Positions 1-10,828 of a stretch of DNA of 30,457 bases are shown here, piece by piece; positions within the stretch are counted from its first letter, which is position 1, and each line of letters begins with the position of its first letter. A program made the translations under genes and the position numbers. The notes under the pieces were generated by a model that was not told the origin of the DNA, searched no databases, and saw only the letters and a program-made list of their open reading frames with translations. The DNA comes from Isohypsibius dastychi. Lineage: Eukaryota; Tardigrada; Eutardigrada; Parachela; Isohypsibiidae. The stretch spans positions 1 to 30,457 of the forward strand of contig JAQIWT010000165.1 in the NCBI GenBank assembly GCA_034696485.1, in the 5' to 3' direction.

Positions 1-1172
1 AATCTTCTGCCAACACTTCGAATTCTCCACAAATATCCGTTTATTCTTCCATGGATGCAAGTCGATAAAGGTGCCATTAAGTTCGTCTTGAGTGGAGCGA
101 ATATCATGTGTCCTGGATTGACTTCAGCGGGAGGCAAAATGACAAACGTTCCAAAAGGTAGGAACAAATGTTTCTTGTCGCTTTTTTAGGACTGAATGTT
201 CATAGTTTAATTTTAATATTTCTCATTGATTTGAATTACGTTGTTTCATTTTGAATAATTTGGAGTCTTGAAATGAATTGTCCAATCGAGATTCGGTTGT
301 TTGGAATGTTTTGTGATGTGGTTATGCATTTGAGTTGGATTGTTTTGCGAACCGGAAGTGAAAGGTTTAGCTGATCGTGAACTTTTTTCCGACGTTAAAT
401 TCCCGGCGGAACACTTGTGGGTTTTTTTCTCAAAAAGAATTGAACGTAAAACAACTTTTTTCAACGTAGTTTGAATTGCAGACCCGGATTTTTCATGTTG
501 CGATGAATTTGAAAATTCTCAGTTTTTCTTCTGGCGAATTTTTCCTTTCCGAAATTCTATTCCTCCTTGTATATATTTTTCAACATCTAAAGATATGATT
601 TTCAACATCTTCATTAAATATAATTTTCCACATTCTTAAAATTTTCTTATTATTCTTATCATTCTTATAATTTTCAACAAAGTAAGTTTAAATTTTTTCA
701 AAATCTGTAAATATCACTTGCCACACCTTTTAGTATAGTTTTCAGCATCTTTAAATATAATTTTCAACATCGTTTTTGCAGTTCCTCTTTCAGGTGATAA
801 ATTAATTAATTAATATCGTGGCGTAGAGATCTTTGATAAAATGTATTGTAGTAATAGTGAGCTTGTAACGCAAGTGAATGAGACTTCAAGAAAGAACGCT
901 TGTGATCTAATAAGTTTGCGTATTTTTGGATGGTGATTTATGCGCCCCGGAATCTGAATTTGAATAGCTGAGAAATCTTTCTCTAATTTGTGTTTTGTTA
1001 TTTTTCAGACACACCGGTGCTGATCATGGCGGAAGGAAAGAATCACGCTCTAGGAATCGGTTTGATGAAGATGTCAACGGATGATGTGCGAAAGACAAAC
1101 AAAGGCATCGCGGTTGACTTGCTGCATTTCCTTAATGACGGTTTGTGGCAATTAAAAGCCATCAAATCTTGA
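1..1172 (+). CDS. MCTS1: MCTS1 (malignant T-cell amplified sequence 1), 3' two exons
   Basis: MCTS1 partners DENR in the cytoplasm. Together they eject deacylated tRNA from post-termination 40S subunits and support re-initiation; the C-terminal half is a PUA RNA-binding domain. The window opens inside an exon (1-157, frame 1) reading [20 protein letters not shown] and then [17 protein letters not shown], which matches the central MCTS1/PUA core closely. GTAGGA at 158 and TTTTTCAG at 1001-1008 bound an 851-bp intron. The last exon (1009-1172) restores a split Asp codon and reads [17 protein letters not shown], then [11 protein letters not shown] and [14 protein letters not shown] before the stop at 1170-1172. 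The family C-terminus is HYLNDGLWxMK, so the end is intact. The N-terminal DUF1947 half lies outside the window. The next gene starts only 192 bp downstream in the same direction. Confidence 0.93.
158..1008 (+). other. MCTS1 intron (no gene inside)
   Basis: This 851-bp AT-rich intron has a GTAGGA donor and a long pyrimidine tract ending in TTTTTCAG. It contains repeated short words of the type TTTTCAACATCTTTAAATAT around 580-780. I see no coding exon or structured element in it. Confidence 0.8.
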
Positions 1173-1363
1173 GAATGTGCTTTCTTCCATGAAGTGAATT
1201 CAACATTCTCTGTTCAGTTTCATGATCCTTGTTTAATTGCCATTTAGACCAACGGTTAGTTGTTCAGCGGATACCTGTGATTCGTGTAGAAAAATCTGGC
1301 ATTTCCGGTTGCTGTTCGTTTTTTACGAATTCTTTAACTTGGGAATCTTTGGTATTTTATGGA

Positions 1364-4319
1364 ATGGCGGAGCGTTCGTGGCTTTTGGTTTTCGTGATAT
1401 TATACGTGGTAGAAGTGAGTCAGTTCCGGCGCGAAAACTCATTTTGTTTCTTGTGTGCTCAATTCCCTGGAATGGATGTTCTAGGCTGGAATTCCGAACA
1501 TGCAACTAGCACAAAAGGCGCTGAAACCTTTCAATCTGGCCGGCATTTATTCATTCGATCAAGTACGTGATTTAGTTTACATTGAAGGAAGATCTTCAGA
1601 TAATGAGCTGTGAAGTTATCGTTATTTCCCACACCCATTTCCTATTTATTTTAAGATTTCTGATCTCGATGTTGGATCATGAATTCTCTTTGATTGTTAC
1701 ACAAATAAAGGACTATTCCTGTTTTTCCAAAAAAGCTAATAATAATGCCGTTGAATTTTTTTAATCTCCGAGTGGCCAGGACCTTTGAAGGTTCATTTCG
1801 GGCATGGCATAAATTCAACGATTTTTTCTACTGTACTCTCGGTATCCCTTGACTATAAATCATGATACCATTTTCTTTAAATGAAAGTATTTGTTGTTTG
1901 ATACAGAAAAACTTACGCCAGATTTACAAAGAGTGATTTTCGCTTTCAAGACAAAAGGTCATGCTTCGTTGAAGCTAATTACAGTGAGACTAGAGTTCTC
2001 TGTGGCATACATATCTTCGGGTCGTCGTCATCGGACACCTTATTCAGTATCCTTCCCGCGGGTGCTCAGTGAGGATCGGTTTAAAATCAACAACAAATCA
2101 CCCGTTGATCCGAAAATTCCCAAAATGCTGGTCTCCAGGTTTTACAATAAGCTAAACAAGGTGCTGTCATCAGAATGAGATGAATAAAATCGGAAACACC
2201 CAAATCATAAAGACCCCAGTATAATTTCAGCGGGAGTCGCCATTCATTCGAAACATGTTTGGGCATACGGATGTGTAGGTCGGACTTCCGATTCATAGAA
2301 ATACTGTGCCGATTGCGCCCAAGCGTGATTAGTTACGCTCACGTCGACTTGAAGTGTGCCTTGAAGTTGACAACGTGTCTGTGATCACGTTTGATCAGGG
2401 CGCAATCCGCTCAGTATTTCTGCGGATCGCCAATCTTACCTACTCATCCGTCTGCTCAAATATATTTCGAACGAATGGCTACTTGCACCTAAATTATACT
2501 GGGGTCTTCATGATTTTTGTACTTCCGATTTTTCTTATCCCAAACTGACGGCAGTATCGTGTTTAGTTTGTTGAAAAACCTGGAGACCAGCATTTTGGGA
2601 ATTTTCGGATCAACGGGTGATTTGTTGTTGCTTTTAAACCGATCCTCACTGAGCACCCGCGGGAAGGATAGAACGGGGATGTGAATACAACATGAAATTC
2701 GGTCAGCGAAAAAATACATGACAAGAGTCCATAAAATTCAAATGAATTGGGAAAAGAGATAAGATTGAAATACTGTAGCTGATGTTAGAATCGGACTTTC
2801 AAGCATTTGTATTTTGTTGTACACAGATAAGCACATGGCTGGCTGATTTGAAGAACAAACACACTTTCGTGACACTGCGGAATCTCGGAGTGACTTACCA
2901 GAATCGCTCGCTGACTTTGGTCACCGTAAGCCAACTCACTTCTTAATCCTCAAGTTTGATTCAGGGAATTTGACGTTATAATTGGTATTTGCAGATAGAT
3001 CCATCCCGATCTGCCGAAAAGCCTGGTCAATCGACCTCGCCAATGCCAGCGATCTTCATCGATGCCGGAACCCACGCCCGTGAACTGATTACTGTATCTA
3101 TCGCGCTGAATCTTATCAATGAAATCGTCGATGCGACAACGCGAAACGAGAGCTCTGAGCTCTTCAAGGTTGTTTGGTATATTTTGCCTGTCGTCAATCC
3201 GGATGGATACGAATACGCCCGAACAATAGTGCGTAGGTATATGAAAAAGTTTAAATACGACCCTTTGTTCGAATAATTTAGAAACGGCACCAAAACTCAA
3301 AATCTTTCAGGATGGATTATCGTTTCAATTTTCTCAGAAAAAAAGAAGGTGAAAGCCCGACATTTCTTTTCAAAGGTTTCATTGGGTCGAGTCCGAGCTT
3401 TTTGTTTTATTTTCGGGCGATTCACCATGAAATACTTGGAGAATAATTCAGATAACCAGTAACGTAATTCAGAATATAACTGCTGGCATTTTCATAACGT
3501 CTATCTTTGCTTCAGGGAAAATCATGGCGGAAAAATAGGTCACCAAATTCTGGAGGTTGCATTGGTGTGGATTTGAATCGGAACTGGGATCATCAATGGG
3601 GACTTGACGTGGTCGGCAGTTCCAGAAAGACAGCAGAAGAGCCCTTGAATTCTGGTTCCTCGTGGGGTTCTTGGTTGTTATCAGCGCTCACGAACCCAGA
3701 AAAAGCATGTAAGATTTAAACCGATTTCACCTGAAAGATTTGAGCGACTGCTTTTGAGAAGTCAGGAATCTTTTCGTTTTAGTTCGTCAAGTAAGCCTTT
3801 CACTCCCATGCTCGGAGTTGTATGCTGGCGATTCGGCGTTCTCGGAAATCGAATCAAAAGCCGTCGCACGTCTGCTGACGGAACTTAAAAACCAAACTTC
3901 CGAAATCAACCTTATCACCTGCATCAGTTTGCACAGTATGACCGGGAATCAAGTGCTCATATTCCCGTATGGGTATACGTCTGTTCCAACACCGCATCAT
4001 GTGCAGCTCAACAGGTTGGCTGGTCAGATGGTCGAAGAAATGTTCAAAGCAACTGAACGACGGTATACATATGGAAGCATCGCGAGCACGATGTGTAGGT
4101 TGGAGTTCATTGTTCAGTTTTTTTGGAATGTGATCTTGATCTTTTACAGACCAAACTACTGGTTTGCAGGCCGACTGGATTTATGCAAAACTAGGAGTTA
4201 ATCTGACTTTTGTTTTTGAATTCCGAGACAACTTGAAAACCGATCCGGTGAAACTGATTGAAAACGGATTTTTAGAACTTCTCGCCGGTTTACGGACCGT
4301 CGTGCATTATGCAATCTGA
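1364..4319 (+). CDS. Secreted zinc metallocarboxypeptidase, family M14A (carboxypeptidase A-like), 7 exons
   Basis: This enzyme removes C-terminal residues from peptides outside the cell or in the gut. Exons read by eye are 1364-1414, 1485-1562, 2827-2925, 2995-3228, 3516-3708, 3783-4094 and 4150-4319, giving about 378 residues. The first exon is a signal peptide ([17 protein letters not shown]). Zinc ligands are in [10 protein letters not shown] (HxxE) and ISLHSMTGN. Substrate Asn-Arg is in GVDLNRNWD. The disulphide cysteines fall in GGCIGV and LPCSELYAG. The specificity Tyr (Y248) is created across the 4094/4150 junction in STMYQTTG. The catalytic Glu is in FVFEFRDN. Residue 255 is Ala (QADWIY), which suggests an A-type pocket for hydrophobic ends. 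Only 26 residues separate the signal exon from the mature fold, so the usual ~90-residue activation propeptide is missing. The exon 4 end is 3228 by phase; 3232 has a better-looking donor but breaks the frame. Confidence 0.92.
1563..2826 (+). other. Carboxypeptidase intron 2
   Basis: The donor is CAA|GTACGT at 1563 and the acceptor is ACACAG at 2826. Joining the flanks restores the conserved M14 stretch [19 protein letters not shown], matching the family pattern (F-x-x-Y-x-x-L-D-E-I-x-x-W-L). At 1264 bp it is much longer than the other introns of this gene (55-287 bp), mainly because of the foldback element at 2048-2670. I see no other gene inside it. Confidence 0.85.
2048..2670. mobile_element. 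Foldback (long inverted-repeat) element, MITE-like
   Basis: The ends are exact inverted copies for 30 bp: TATCCTTCCCGCGGGTGCTC at 2048 and its complement ending at 2670. Homology between the arms continues with scattered mismatches to about 2345 on the left and 2370 on the right, so almost the whole 623 bp folds on itself. The outermost bases are TA on both sides, which fits a TA target duplication as made by Tc1/mariner-type transposases; the element proper would then be 2050-2668. It has no transposase, so it would be non-autonomous. Open frames seen on each arm are mirror images of the repeat and are not genes. Confidence 0.85.
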
Positions 4320-5493
4320 TATCCATCAAGTACGTGAACCTTCAAGATTCTCTCCGATCAGCATAGCCGGTGTATCACCTGGTTGAGTAGAGTCAATATT
4401 GGCAACAGAACGTCTTTCCTCGTGTCCCGATTTCTGATTCCGGTGATACACTGAATCGTGAACAAAGCATCAGAGCGTTCATTCCAAAGGGCAGTGCTTT
4501 TCAAGAGAAACTGTCAAAATCAGCCACACCGAAATCGCTGTGTGACCTTTCAGTTCTCTCCACTTATGTCAGATGGCGTTTTAGCGACCATTGCGCAGTG
4601 GAGGGTACCGTAGCAGCCTGTAATTCTGATGTTGATTATGCCTGCGCCTGCCTCCTGTTACGGTAAAGCGTCTACCGTCTACACTCGAATTTCGTTGAGA
4701 GTGCAAGTGCGCCGATTTATCCACATGGAGCGGAGCGAAGCGGAGTGCATGGCGGTTAGGCCATAGCTATATGGGCTGATAATCGCAGTTTCATTTCATA
4801 CTTAGAAAAACTGACTACTCTGTAAAGATATGATCATTTACGCGTCTGTCTCCCGTCATATGAAACGAAGGCGAGCAGAATGAAATCGTGAGTGAAGATA
4901 TTTCCCACTCCCAGGGCGCGGAATAACTACTCAGGAATGTGGCACCTCTGATGCCCAGATGCCAGAATACTGAATTCACCGCTTTTTCTGTCTGGCTCTG
5001 CTGCCTACCGCGGTGGATGCCCTGTCTCTAGAACACGTGCTCTAGTGGTCAGCAAGGCTATAAACAGAACGATATTTTGTCTTTTTGTCTCGCACTCACT
5101 CACTTTTGTCGCTTACTCACTCACTCACTCTCTCTCTCTCATTCTTTTAATGCCTCTAAGCTTTACCGTACCCCCTGAGTACATCAGGGGGTTTGAATGA
5201 TGTTGTCTATCATCACTGGCTAAGATCGCTGCAGAAACTAGAGACGAATTTGGGATTGAATCTTGTCATGGTCTATAGACGGGACTCAATTTAGACTACA
5301 AGGTCTACATTTGGACTAAAAGCTCGAAATCGTATTCAAAATGTGACAGCGTTTGGAAAATTTGTTCACAACCTCCTTAGAAGGTAAAACGATCAAACAG
5401 CCTAAGAATTTGATCAAAGCAAATCGGTGTTTTCGATTAAAAATGTAAGCGAGTTTATACTTCGAATCACAAATGATCTTTCTGTTTACTCAG
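4320..5493. other. Intergenic stretch with short repeats
   Basis: I see no gene here. It holds CACT and CT tandem repeats at about 5093-5145 and an 18-bp near-perfect palindrome with a CACGTG core at 5028-5045. There are weak similarities to tRNA A- and B-box words (5040-5060, 5183-5196), but they are too far apart and lack a cloverleaf. Confidence 0.6.
5093..5145. repeat. (CACT)n / (CT)n low-complexity tract
   Basis: CACTCACTCACT-type units, interrupted once, run into a CTCTCTCTCT tract. Confidence 0.8.
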
Positions 5494-5571
5494 GACTGGC
5501 ACAGTCTTACGACTTACACGACATCACGGTCCTCTACTTTATTAGCCCTGCTTGCTCTCTTCTCACCACGG
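5494..5571 (+). CDS. Possible plus-strand exon, unassigned
   Basis: A good acceptor (GTTTACTCAG) and a strong donor (CACGG|GTAAGTGAT) bracket 78 bp. Two frames are open, one reading LAQSYDLHDITVLYFISPAC. An open frame with a possible membrane anchor follows at 5673-6014 (VGFNLIRILTVSILTLIFV) and could be a downstream exon. However, that frame overlaps the better-supported minus-strand exon ending at 5883, so one of the two is a shadow. I do not recognise the product. Confidence 0.25.
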
Positions 5572-5882
5572 GTAAGTGATTTCTTTTCGTTCGCATCAGC
5601 CTGCTCTCCGTAAAACGATCAACAAAAACGTCTCGTTGGCTGAGCAGCTTATTATGGCACTCCAGGACCACGATGGTTCCAGTCGGGCGTAGCATCAGTG
5701 TGTTTGTGTGTATGGGGGTTGGGGTGGGGTTCAACCTGATTCGGATTCTGACAGTATCGATACTGACATTGATATTTGTTAGTCAAACGAGAAATGACGA
5801 CCGGCAGATTCTGCATGTTCTTTATACACCTGAACCCGAAACGGCAAAAACTAAAAACGGAAACGAAAGTTTAGGCAAAAGT

Positions 5883-8800
5883 TTAGGAGACATTTACAAC
5901 TTCTATGGAAGAAATCTCATCCATTTCATGGCTGAACAACTGGCGGAAATGAGTATTTTCAACAGCGGAATTAAAAGAATAAATGGTGCGATTGGTGATT
6001 TTCCGGAACTTTGAAGGATCTGCAAACCTCATCCGTTTGTCTGAAGGACAGCCTTCCACTATAAGAATCGCACGCAGCATTCGCATGGGGATGTCCTTCC
6101 ACCAGTATCTTAAGATCTTCGAGACGTTCTGCATTTCTTCCGCGGTCAGCGGTTCTTGCTGTTCTTCGATGGTGAGCAGCATGCTGTCTCTCACCATACT
6201 GTACAGGTTACAGCACCAAACAGGGGGCGTAAGTCGACAGTGACTGACCGCAGATGAGGCGAAAACTCGAATGACAGACAGTAAACCGATGGTGTGAGTA
6301 AAAATCTCTGGAGAGTGACTGCCATGAATTTGATGGAGTCGAAAAACGAGATCATTTTGAGGGCAATTACGTGAGGGAATTTAACTCAAATGTGGACAAG
6401 TTTGAGATGAAAATATAAGTCGCGTGGTTTTCTGGTCCAAATCCACTCCAAATAGTCGAACCGATTTCTGCTGATTTCTCCTGGTCTGCGGCTGTAAACT
6501 ACGAGTCTTCATTCCGAGCTTTTGAACTTGATGCATTCCCATGAGCTTGTATGCTTTGAGGAAAGCAACAAAGTTGAAATATTTTCCATATAAAAGTCGA
6601 ACTCCTGCGGATCGAAATAAGCATTTCTGTGGAACTCCCGGTCACCAAGAATGGACTGCGATTTTTTACAAACTTGAGCTTAACATGTTGCTGTACAGTC
6701 CCAACTTTTTCAAAAACAAAACTCAGGATTTCCGGACGAAGAATAATTTCGTTTTGCGAGTTTTTATTATCATCAGAATTCATAGCTTGAAAATCAAGGA
6801 ACAGTATCGTATAAAATCAGTTGTTTCGAGAATAAGACATACACCAGGAAAGAAAATTCTGGATCGCACGGAAGGGATTCATACGAAAAACGGAGAGGAG
6901 TATTCAAATCACACAAGAATAAGTAAACGGAAGAAAGATTTTCTGATAAGTAACCAACAATATATCAGGTTTACAGAACAAATTGCAGAACAGAACAAAT
7001 TGCCGATATTAGTGAATTTTGATGCTGCGTCCATCAGGCAGAGACAGTAAAACGAAAAAGAGGAGAAGGAGGTGGTGGTGGAGGAAATGATGGATGAGAT
7101 GGACTGTGGAAACAAACGGTTCATGATTAATGAAAATAACATAAGGAACTCATGCGTATCCATCAATACAGTCAGGTGTGAAGAGCATGGACGCTCATTA
7201 GGCTTGTGCTCTTGCTCTGCAAACACGATCATATCAGCTGTGATTGTTTCTTTTCGTGGTCGTAATGAGCTCGGGCAGCCAATCCCCTTTTTGACACTTT
7301 CAACGACAAGTAAAAAGATGACACTGACGGCAATCCCGATTGGTTTTTTTGTGGCCGGTTGAATCGGTAAAACCTCTGAAACTGGATCAAGCTGCTGATG
7401 TCCTTTGAAGACGCAAACAAGATGTCCATTTCCGGTTAGCTGAAGAACAGGGTTTTTTAAAACCTAATCTTTGGAAAATTCGTATCAAGCAAACAAAAAC
7501 TCAAAAAATTTAAAAAATACTCCCAAATCTCGACTGGCAAACGACTGAAAAAAATTCAATGTTTATGTTCCAATGTATGGAACGAAAACTCGATTTTTTT
7601 TGTTTCAATCAGAAAGTATTTCGCGATCAGATGCTCGAAACTGAAGCCGACATATCAAAATACTTGTCGCATTCTTCAATCTTCATTCTTCAAACTAGAG
7701 ATCTGAAAGGAAAAAACTGGAATCTAAGCTTTCTTGTGAACAATCGTTTCTGAAAGATAATCTCTGTTTTGAATCCATGGGACATGCAGTAAACTGCATT
7801 GACTCTACTGTCTTCACCATAAAGTTCTTTTTTTTTCATTTGTGATACGAGTGGTCAATACAAGAGCGCCATCCGAAATGATCCCGATTTCATTAATAAG
7901 CAAGTTGTGCAATATCCCGCTTGTTTCGGAAAAAGCTTTCATAGCAATGAGGCTATCACCCGCGAGATTATCGATGATTTCCACGAGTTTGTGAAACTTC
8001 GTTACTGATGAGTTGCGCTGAAATACAACTGTTTCATCAAGTGTTTCTTTTGAAGAAAACTAACCTCATCTGGAAAATATCTGACGTACACAATGAGGTG
8101 TGGCTCTGAGCTCACATCCGTACCTACGCGTGAAATGTTTGTTATTCTCATTCATTATTCACGGAAATCGGTTCACCTGCGTCAACAATGACTGTTGTGG
8201 GCTCCTTGGTGACTTTGATCGTCTCGATCAAAGTCTCTCAGAGGTGTCCACTGAGGAACATTGTAGTCGATCTAGCACCCTTCGAAGATCGATGAGTTTT
8301 ACCGGAATCACGCCGATGTCAAGGTGGATCGAACCAACTCGCTACTGCACTGTCTCAGCTCCACCAGATGTCGGGTCGCTGCTCGAAATATATGAGCTTC
8401 AACATATTCGATGTTACAGATAGCTGAATTAAATTGCGCTTCGTCAATTTCTGTGTTTTTGCGTCTTAACTTATTGCGAACGATTCTTCGATATCGGGTA
8501 CGGGACAGCTCGTTTTTGACTATTCGGCCATTCCGTTGTGGGCGCATCTCCCTGTTATGACGGTGTTGACTGCAACTTGTCGATTATTTCTTGGCGAATC
8601 CATGAGGCTCCAACCAGTTAGCCACGTCTTGTCCATTTTCACGTTAGCAGTGGTCTGATAACGAGGGGTTTTTTTTCAGATAGCACAGCTCACCCGTGGC
8701 GGTAGCTCACCTTCAGCTGGGGAGTAGTTGAGTCATTGTCTCTTTCGCCACCAGACCATCCTGGAAGACGCATCATCAGCTGGTTCTCCAGCTTCGAATG

Positions 8801-9397
8801 GGCTTGCCGCCTGTTGACACGAAGTGGCTGGTCAATAATTTCAAAATCCGAGGGAATTTCTACAGTGATCTTGACGTCAGTGTGAGGTTGAGTGTCAAGC
8901 TGAATTTTAATTAATAATTTTCAAGGATTTCATATAAATGGTCGACTCGATTAGAAATTAACACTCATCTGAAAATAGCAGATAAAACCATGCTGAACAG
9001 CCTTGAGTTTATTCCAAGGTTGGCAAAAGTGTAGTGACATGTTAATCGAAGCGCAGCTTCGATGCAAACTCAAACAGTAAGATGTCAAAAGATGATAATA
9101 GAACAAGCGAGTGTTAAACACCTGTAAAGTTCGGCTTGAAAACCAGGTTGAGAAAAAAACCACAACATGACAGTCCAAAGTTTCATCAGCAAGAAAATGA
9201 TTGAATGAAATAAAGAAGATACACGAAATTACTGCCGGTTGTAAGTGGACGTTAGCTTCCTCTGTATTATCGTCCCGAATAACTGGAGTGATCCTTTCGC
9301 TATAAATATGTTGAAAGGTCATAATCAGCCTGGCTTGATTAAGTCTTCCGATGAAATCCAAAACTTCAAACTCAACAAATCCGAAAGATGTGGGGTG
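5883..9397 (-). CDS. Unrecognised multi-exon gene, extracellular repeats plus one membrane segment
   Basis: Phase-compatible exons, read 5' to 3' on the minus strand, include 9397-9233 (FVEFEVLDFIGRLNQARL), 8899-8711 (DVKITVEIPSDFEIIDQPL), 8519-8471, 8423-~8310, ~8236-8177, 8105-8065 (PHLIVYVRYFPDE), 8017-7818 (FHKLVEIIDNLAGDSLIAM) and 7439-7141. The last of these contains a hydrophobic span, KKPIGIAVSVIFLLVVESV, followed by basic residues, so the upstream part is probably extracellular and the downstream part cytoplasmic. Further open segments at 6655-6509 (FDPQEFDFYMENISTLLL), 6491-6381 and ~6330-5883 (EEMQNVSKILRYWWKDIPM) continue the gene. The first visible exon starts 64 bp from the decayed retroelement, so earlier exons may lie beyond it. 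The beta-strand-rich part before the membrane span resembles the layout of GAIN/polycystin-like receptors, but no GPS or PLAT motif is clear. Exon edges between 7818 and 7439 and below 7141 are uncertain. It may be partly decayed. Confidence 0.55.
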
Positions 9398-9427
9398 CTA
9401 AATGTCTCAGCGGGGTGCTAGATGTCT
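9392..9427. repeat. Short tandem duplication
   Basis: The 16-bp word GGGGTGCTA(A/G)ATGTCT occurs at 9392 and again at 9412. It sits between the first visible exon of the minus-strand gene and the retroelement fragment. Confidence 0.8.
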
Positions 9428-9460
9428 AAGAAATAAGTAATCAGATGTTTTGGAACTCAG

Positions 9461-10192
9461 GAAGCAGAGGAAGCGGCAAGATTCTTTCTCGAGGAAATTT
9501 TATGCAAATTTTCAGCACCAAAAATTCTGCAAAGCGATCGAGGGACAAATTTTCTGAGCGATTCATTCAAAGAAGATTTGTGGATAGTCGGAACTGACCG
9601 AATCGTGTCGATTCCGTATTCTTCTGAGTCGCAAGGTCTAGTTGAAAACGCTAACAAGTCAATAATTCAGAGAATCAGCATGTACGTATCGTCTAATCAG
9701 GAAGGTTGAGATAACATAGTTCCCTACATTATCTTTGCAATAAACACGACCCCACAGTTGACAACAGAATTGAGTCCGTTTTTGTTAATGTATGGGAGAG
9801 ATCCGGTATTTCCGATTGCCCGAGTTTTTGAACCAGAATCCGAAAAGCCGGTAGAAGAAATAGCGCTTTCAGATCACGCGGTTGAACTAGCAGATTGGCT
9901 TGAGAGTGCTCGAGAGCTTGCTAGAACGCGTACAGAAGGCGCCGGTATTTTTGCGTCAGAATATTATGATGAAAATAGATCAGACGTTAAATTCAAGGTG
10001 GATGACCTCGTTCTAATATACAATCCACACAGGAAAATTAGAGTCACAAATAAGGTGAGGCATCGTTGGTTTGGACCATTCATTATTTAAGAGAAGGTCT
10101 CTGATTTGAGTTACAAAGTTCAAGCATTATTTGGAAAAAAGCAAATTGATACGATTCACGTGAGCCGGACAAAACAAATTCCATCGGCGTGA
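9461..10192 (+). pseudogene. pol: Integrase fragment (rve core C-terminal part and GPY/F module)
   Basis: One frame runs through 9461-10192 with nonsense codons at 9707-9709 and 10088-10090 and a final TGA at 10190-10192. The second catalytic Asp is in LQSDRGTNFLS and the catalytic Glu in SQGLVENANKS; the first Asp and the zinc-binding HHCC module lie in the missing 5' part. FAINTTP and LLMYGRDPVF are typical of Ty3/gypsy integrases. KVRHRWFGPFII near 10051-10087 is the GPY/F motif that follows the core in this superfamily. Its role was to join element cDNA to host DNA. With the core truncated and two stops it cannot be active. Confidence 0.88.
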
Positions 10193-10828
10193 CAATTCGG
10201 AAAATCAAAACGTTGAGATTGAGAAACTACACGACGAGCAACATAGTTGAGAAAATGAACCGACCTGGTCAGGTCAAGAAAAGCAGGGTCTCAATAAAAA
10301 TAAAAGAAGGATTAAGAAAGTCAGTTTCGAAGAAACAGATTCTGAGATAGTGTCAGTAAATGGATCAGAAGATGAAACTGAGAACAGTAACGAAGATGTA
10401 ATAAATTTGCGAAAATCCGAAAAAATTAAGCGGGCACCGAATCGATATGGTTTCTCAGTAAACATCTTTTCACCGGCAGAAAACGAAGGGAGAATCACTC
10501 CAGTTCCGGTATATATGATAGTACTCAACGTCAACGTACTCGACGTCCCTGTTCCAAAGCCAATCGCCCGAAAGGAAATGGTTTGGACCCAGAAGCGCAA
10601 GGACCGAAAATGAAAAAACAGGAGAACGAGCCCTCAACTTCAGCACACGATTATCCACTTTATCGAGTTCAAGAGTTTTGCGATCCGCCCAGTCCTTCTT
10701 TTTCTTGTGAGGATCAATATCGTGAATCAACGGAAAAGCTGCAATTGAATTTGGAATTTCGAATCTTCAAGAAGAAGTCCGTCAACAACGACGACGAGCA
10801 AACAATTATCAGAGAGTTTTGTGACTAA
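10193..10828 (+). pseudogene. Pol C-terminal tail, frameshifted
   Basis: After the integrase stop the coding signal moves to the next frame (10193-10613, one stop at 10248-10250). It becomes charged and low in complexity, with VINLRKSEKIKRAPNRYGF, a basic RxP-RYGF motif common near the end of gypsy Pol. A second overlapping frame, 10583-10828, reads SAHDYPLYRVQEFCDPPSPS and then a Glu/Lys/Gln-rich stretch that looks like a coiled coil. I cannot tell whether that frame is the rest of Pol after another shift or a small separate protein. Confidence 0.6.

Noticed and set aside
2087-2719. Open frames on both strands with near-identical peptides (plus 1891-2178, minus 2489-2719)
   Set aside because: They are translations of the two arms of the foldback element; the mirror identity is explained by the inverted repeat, not by a gene family.
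5038-5196. tRNA-like A-box and B-box words, possible SINE
   Set aside because: The boxes are about 140 bp apart, there is no cloverleaf and no 3' tail or repeat copy.
6680-6783. Minus frame (EIILRPEILSFVFEKVG...) resembling an MSP domain start
   Set aside because: The resemblance is limited to a few positions and the rest of the MSP fold is not found; it fits better as an exon part of the larger minus-strand gene.
6541-7050. 169-codon plus-strand frame, the longest single open frame
   Set aside because: It lies opposite several minus-strand segments with better composition and splice context (7439-7141, 6655-6509), has no domain match, and lacks splice or promoter context.
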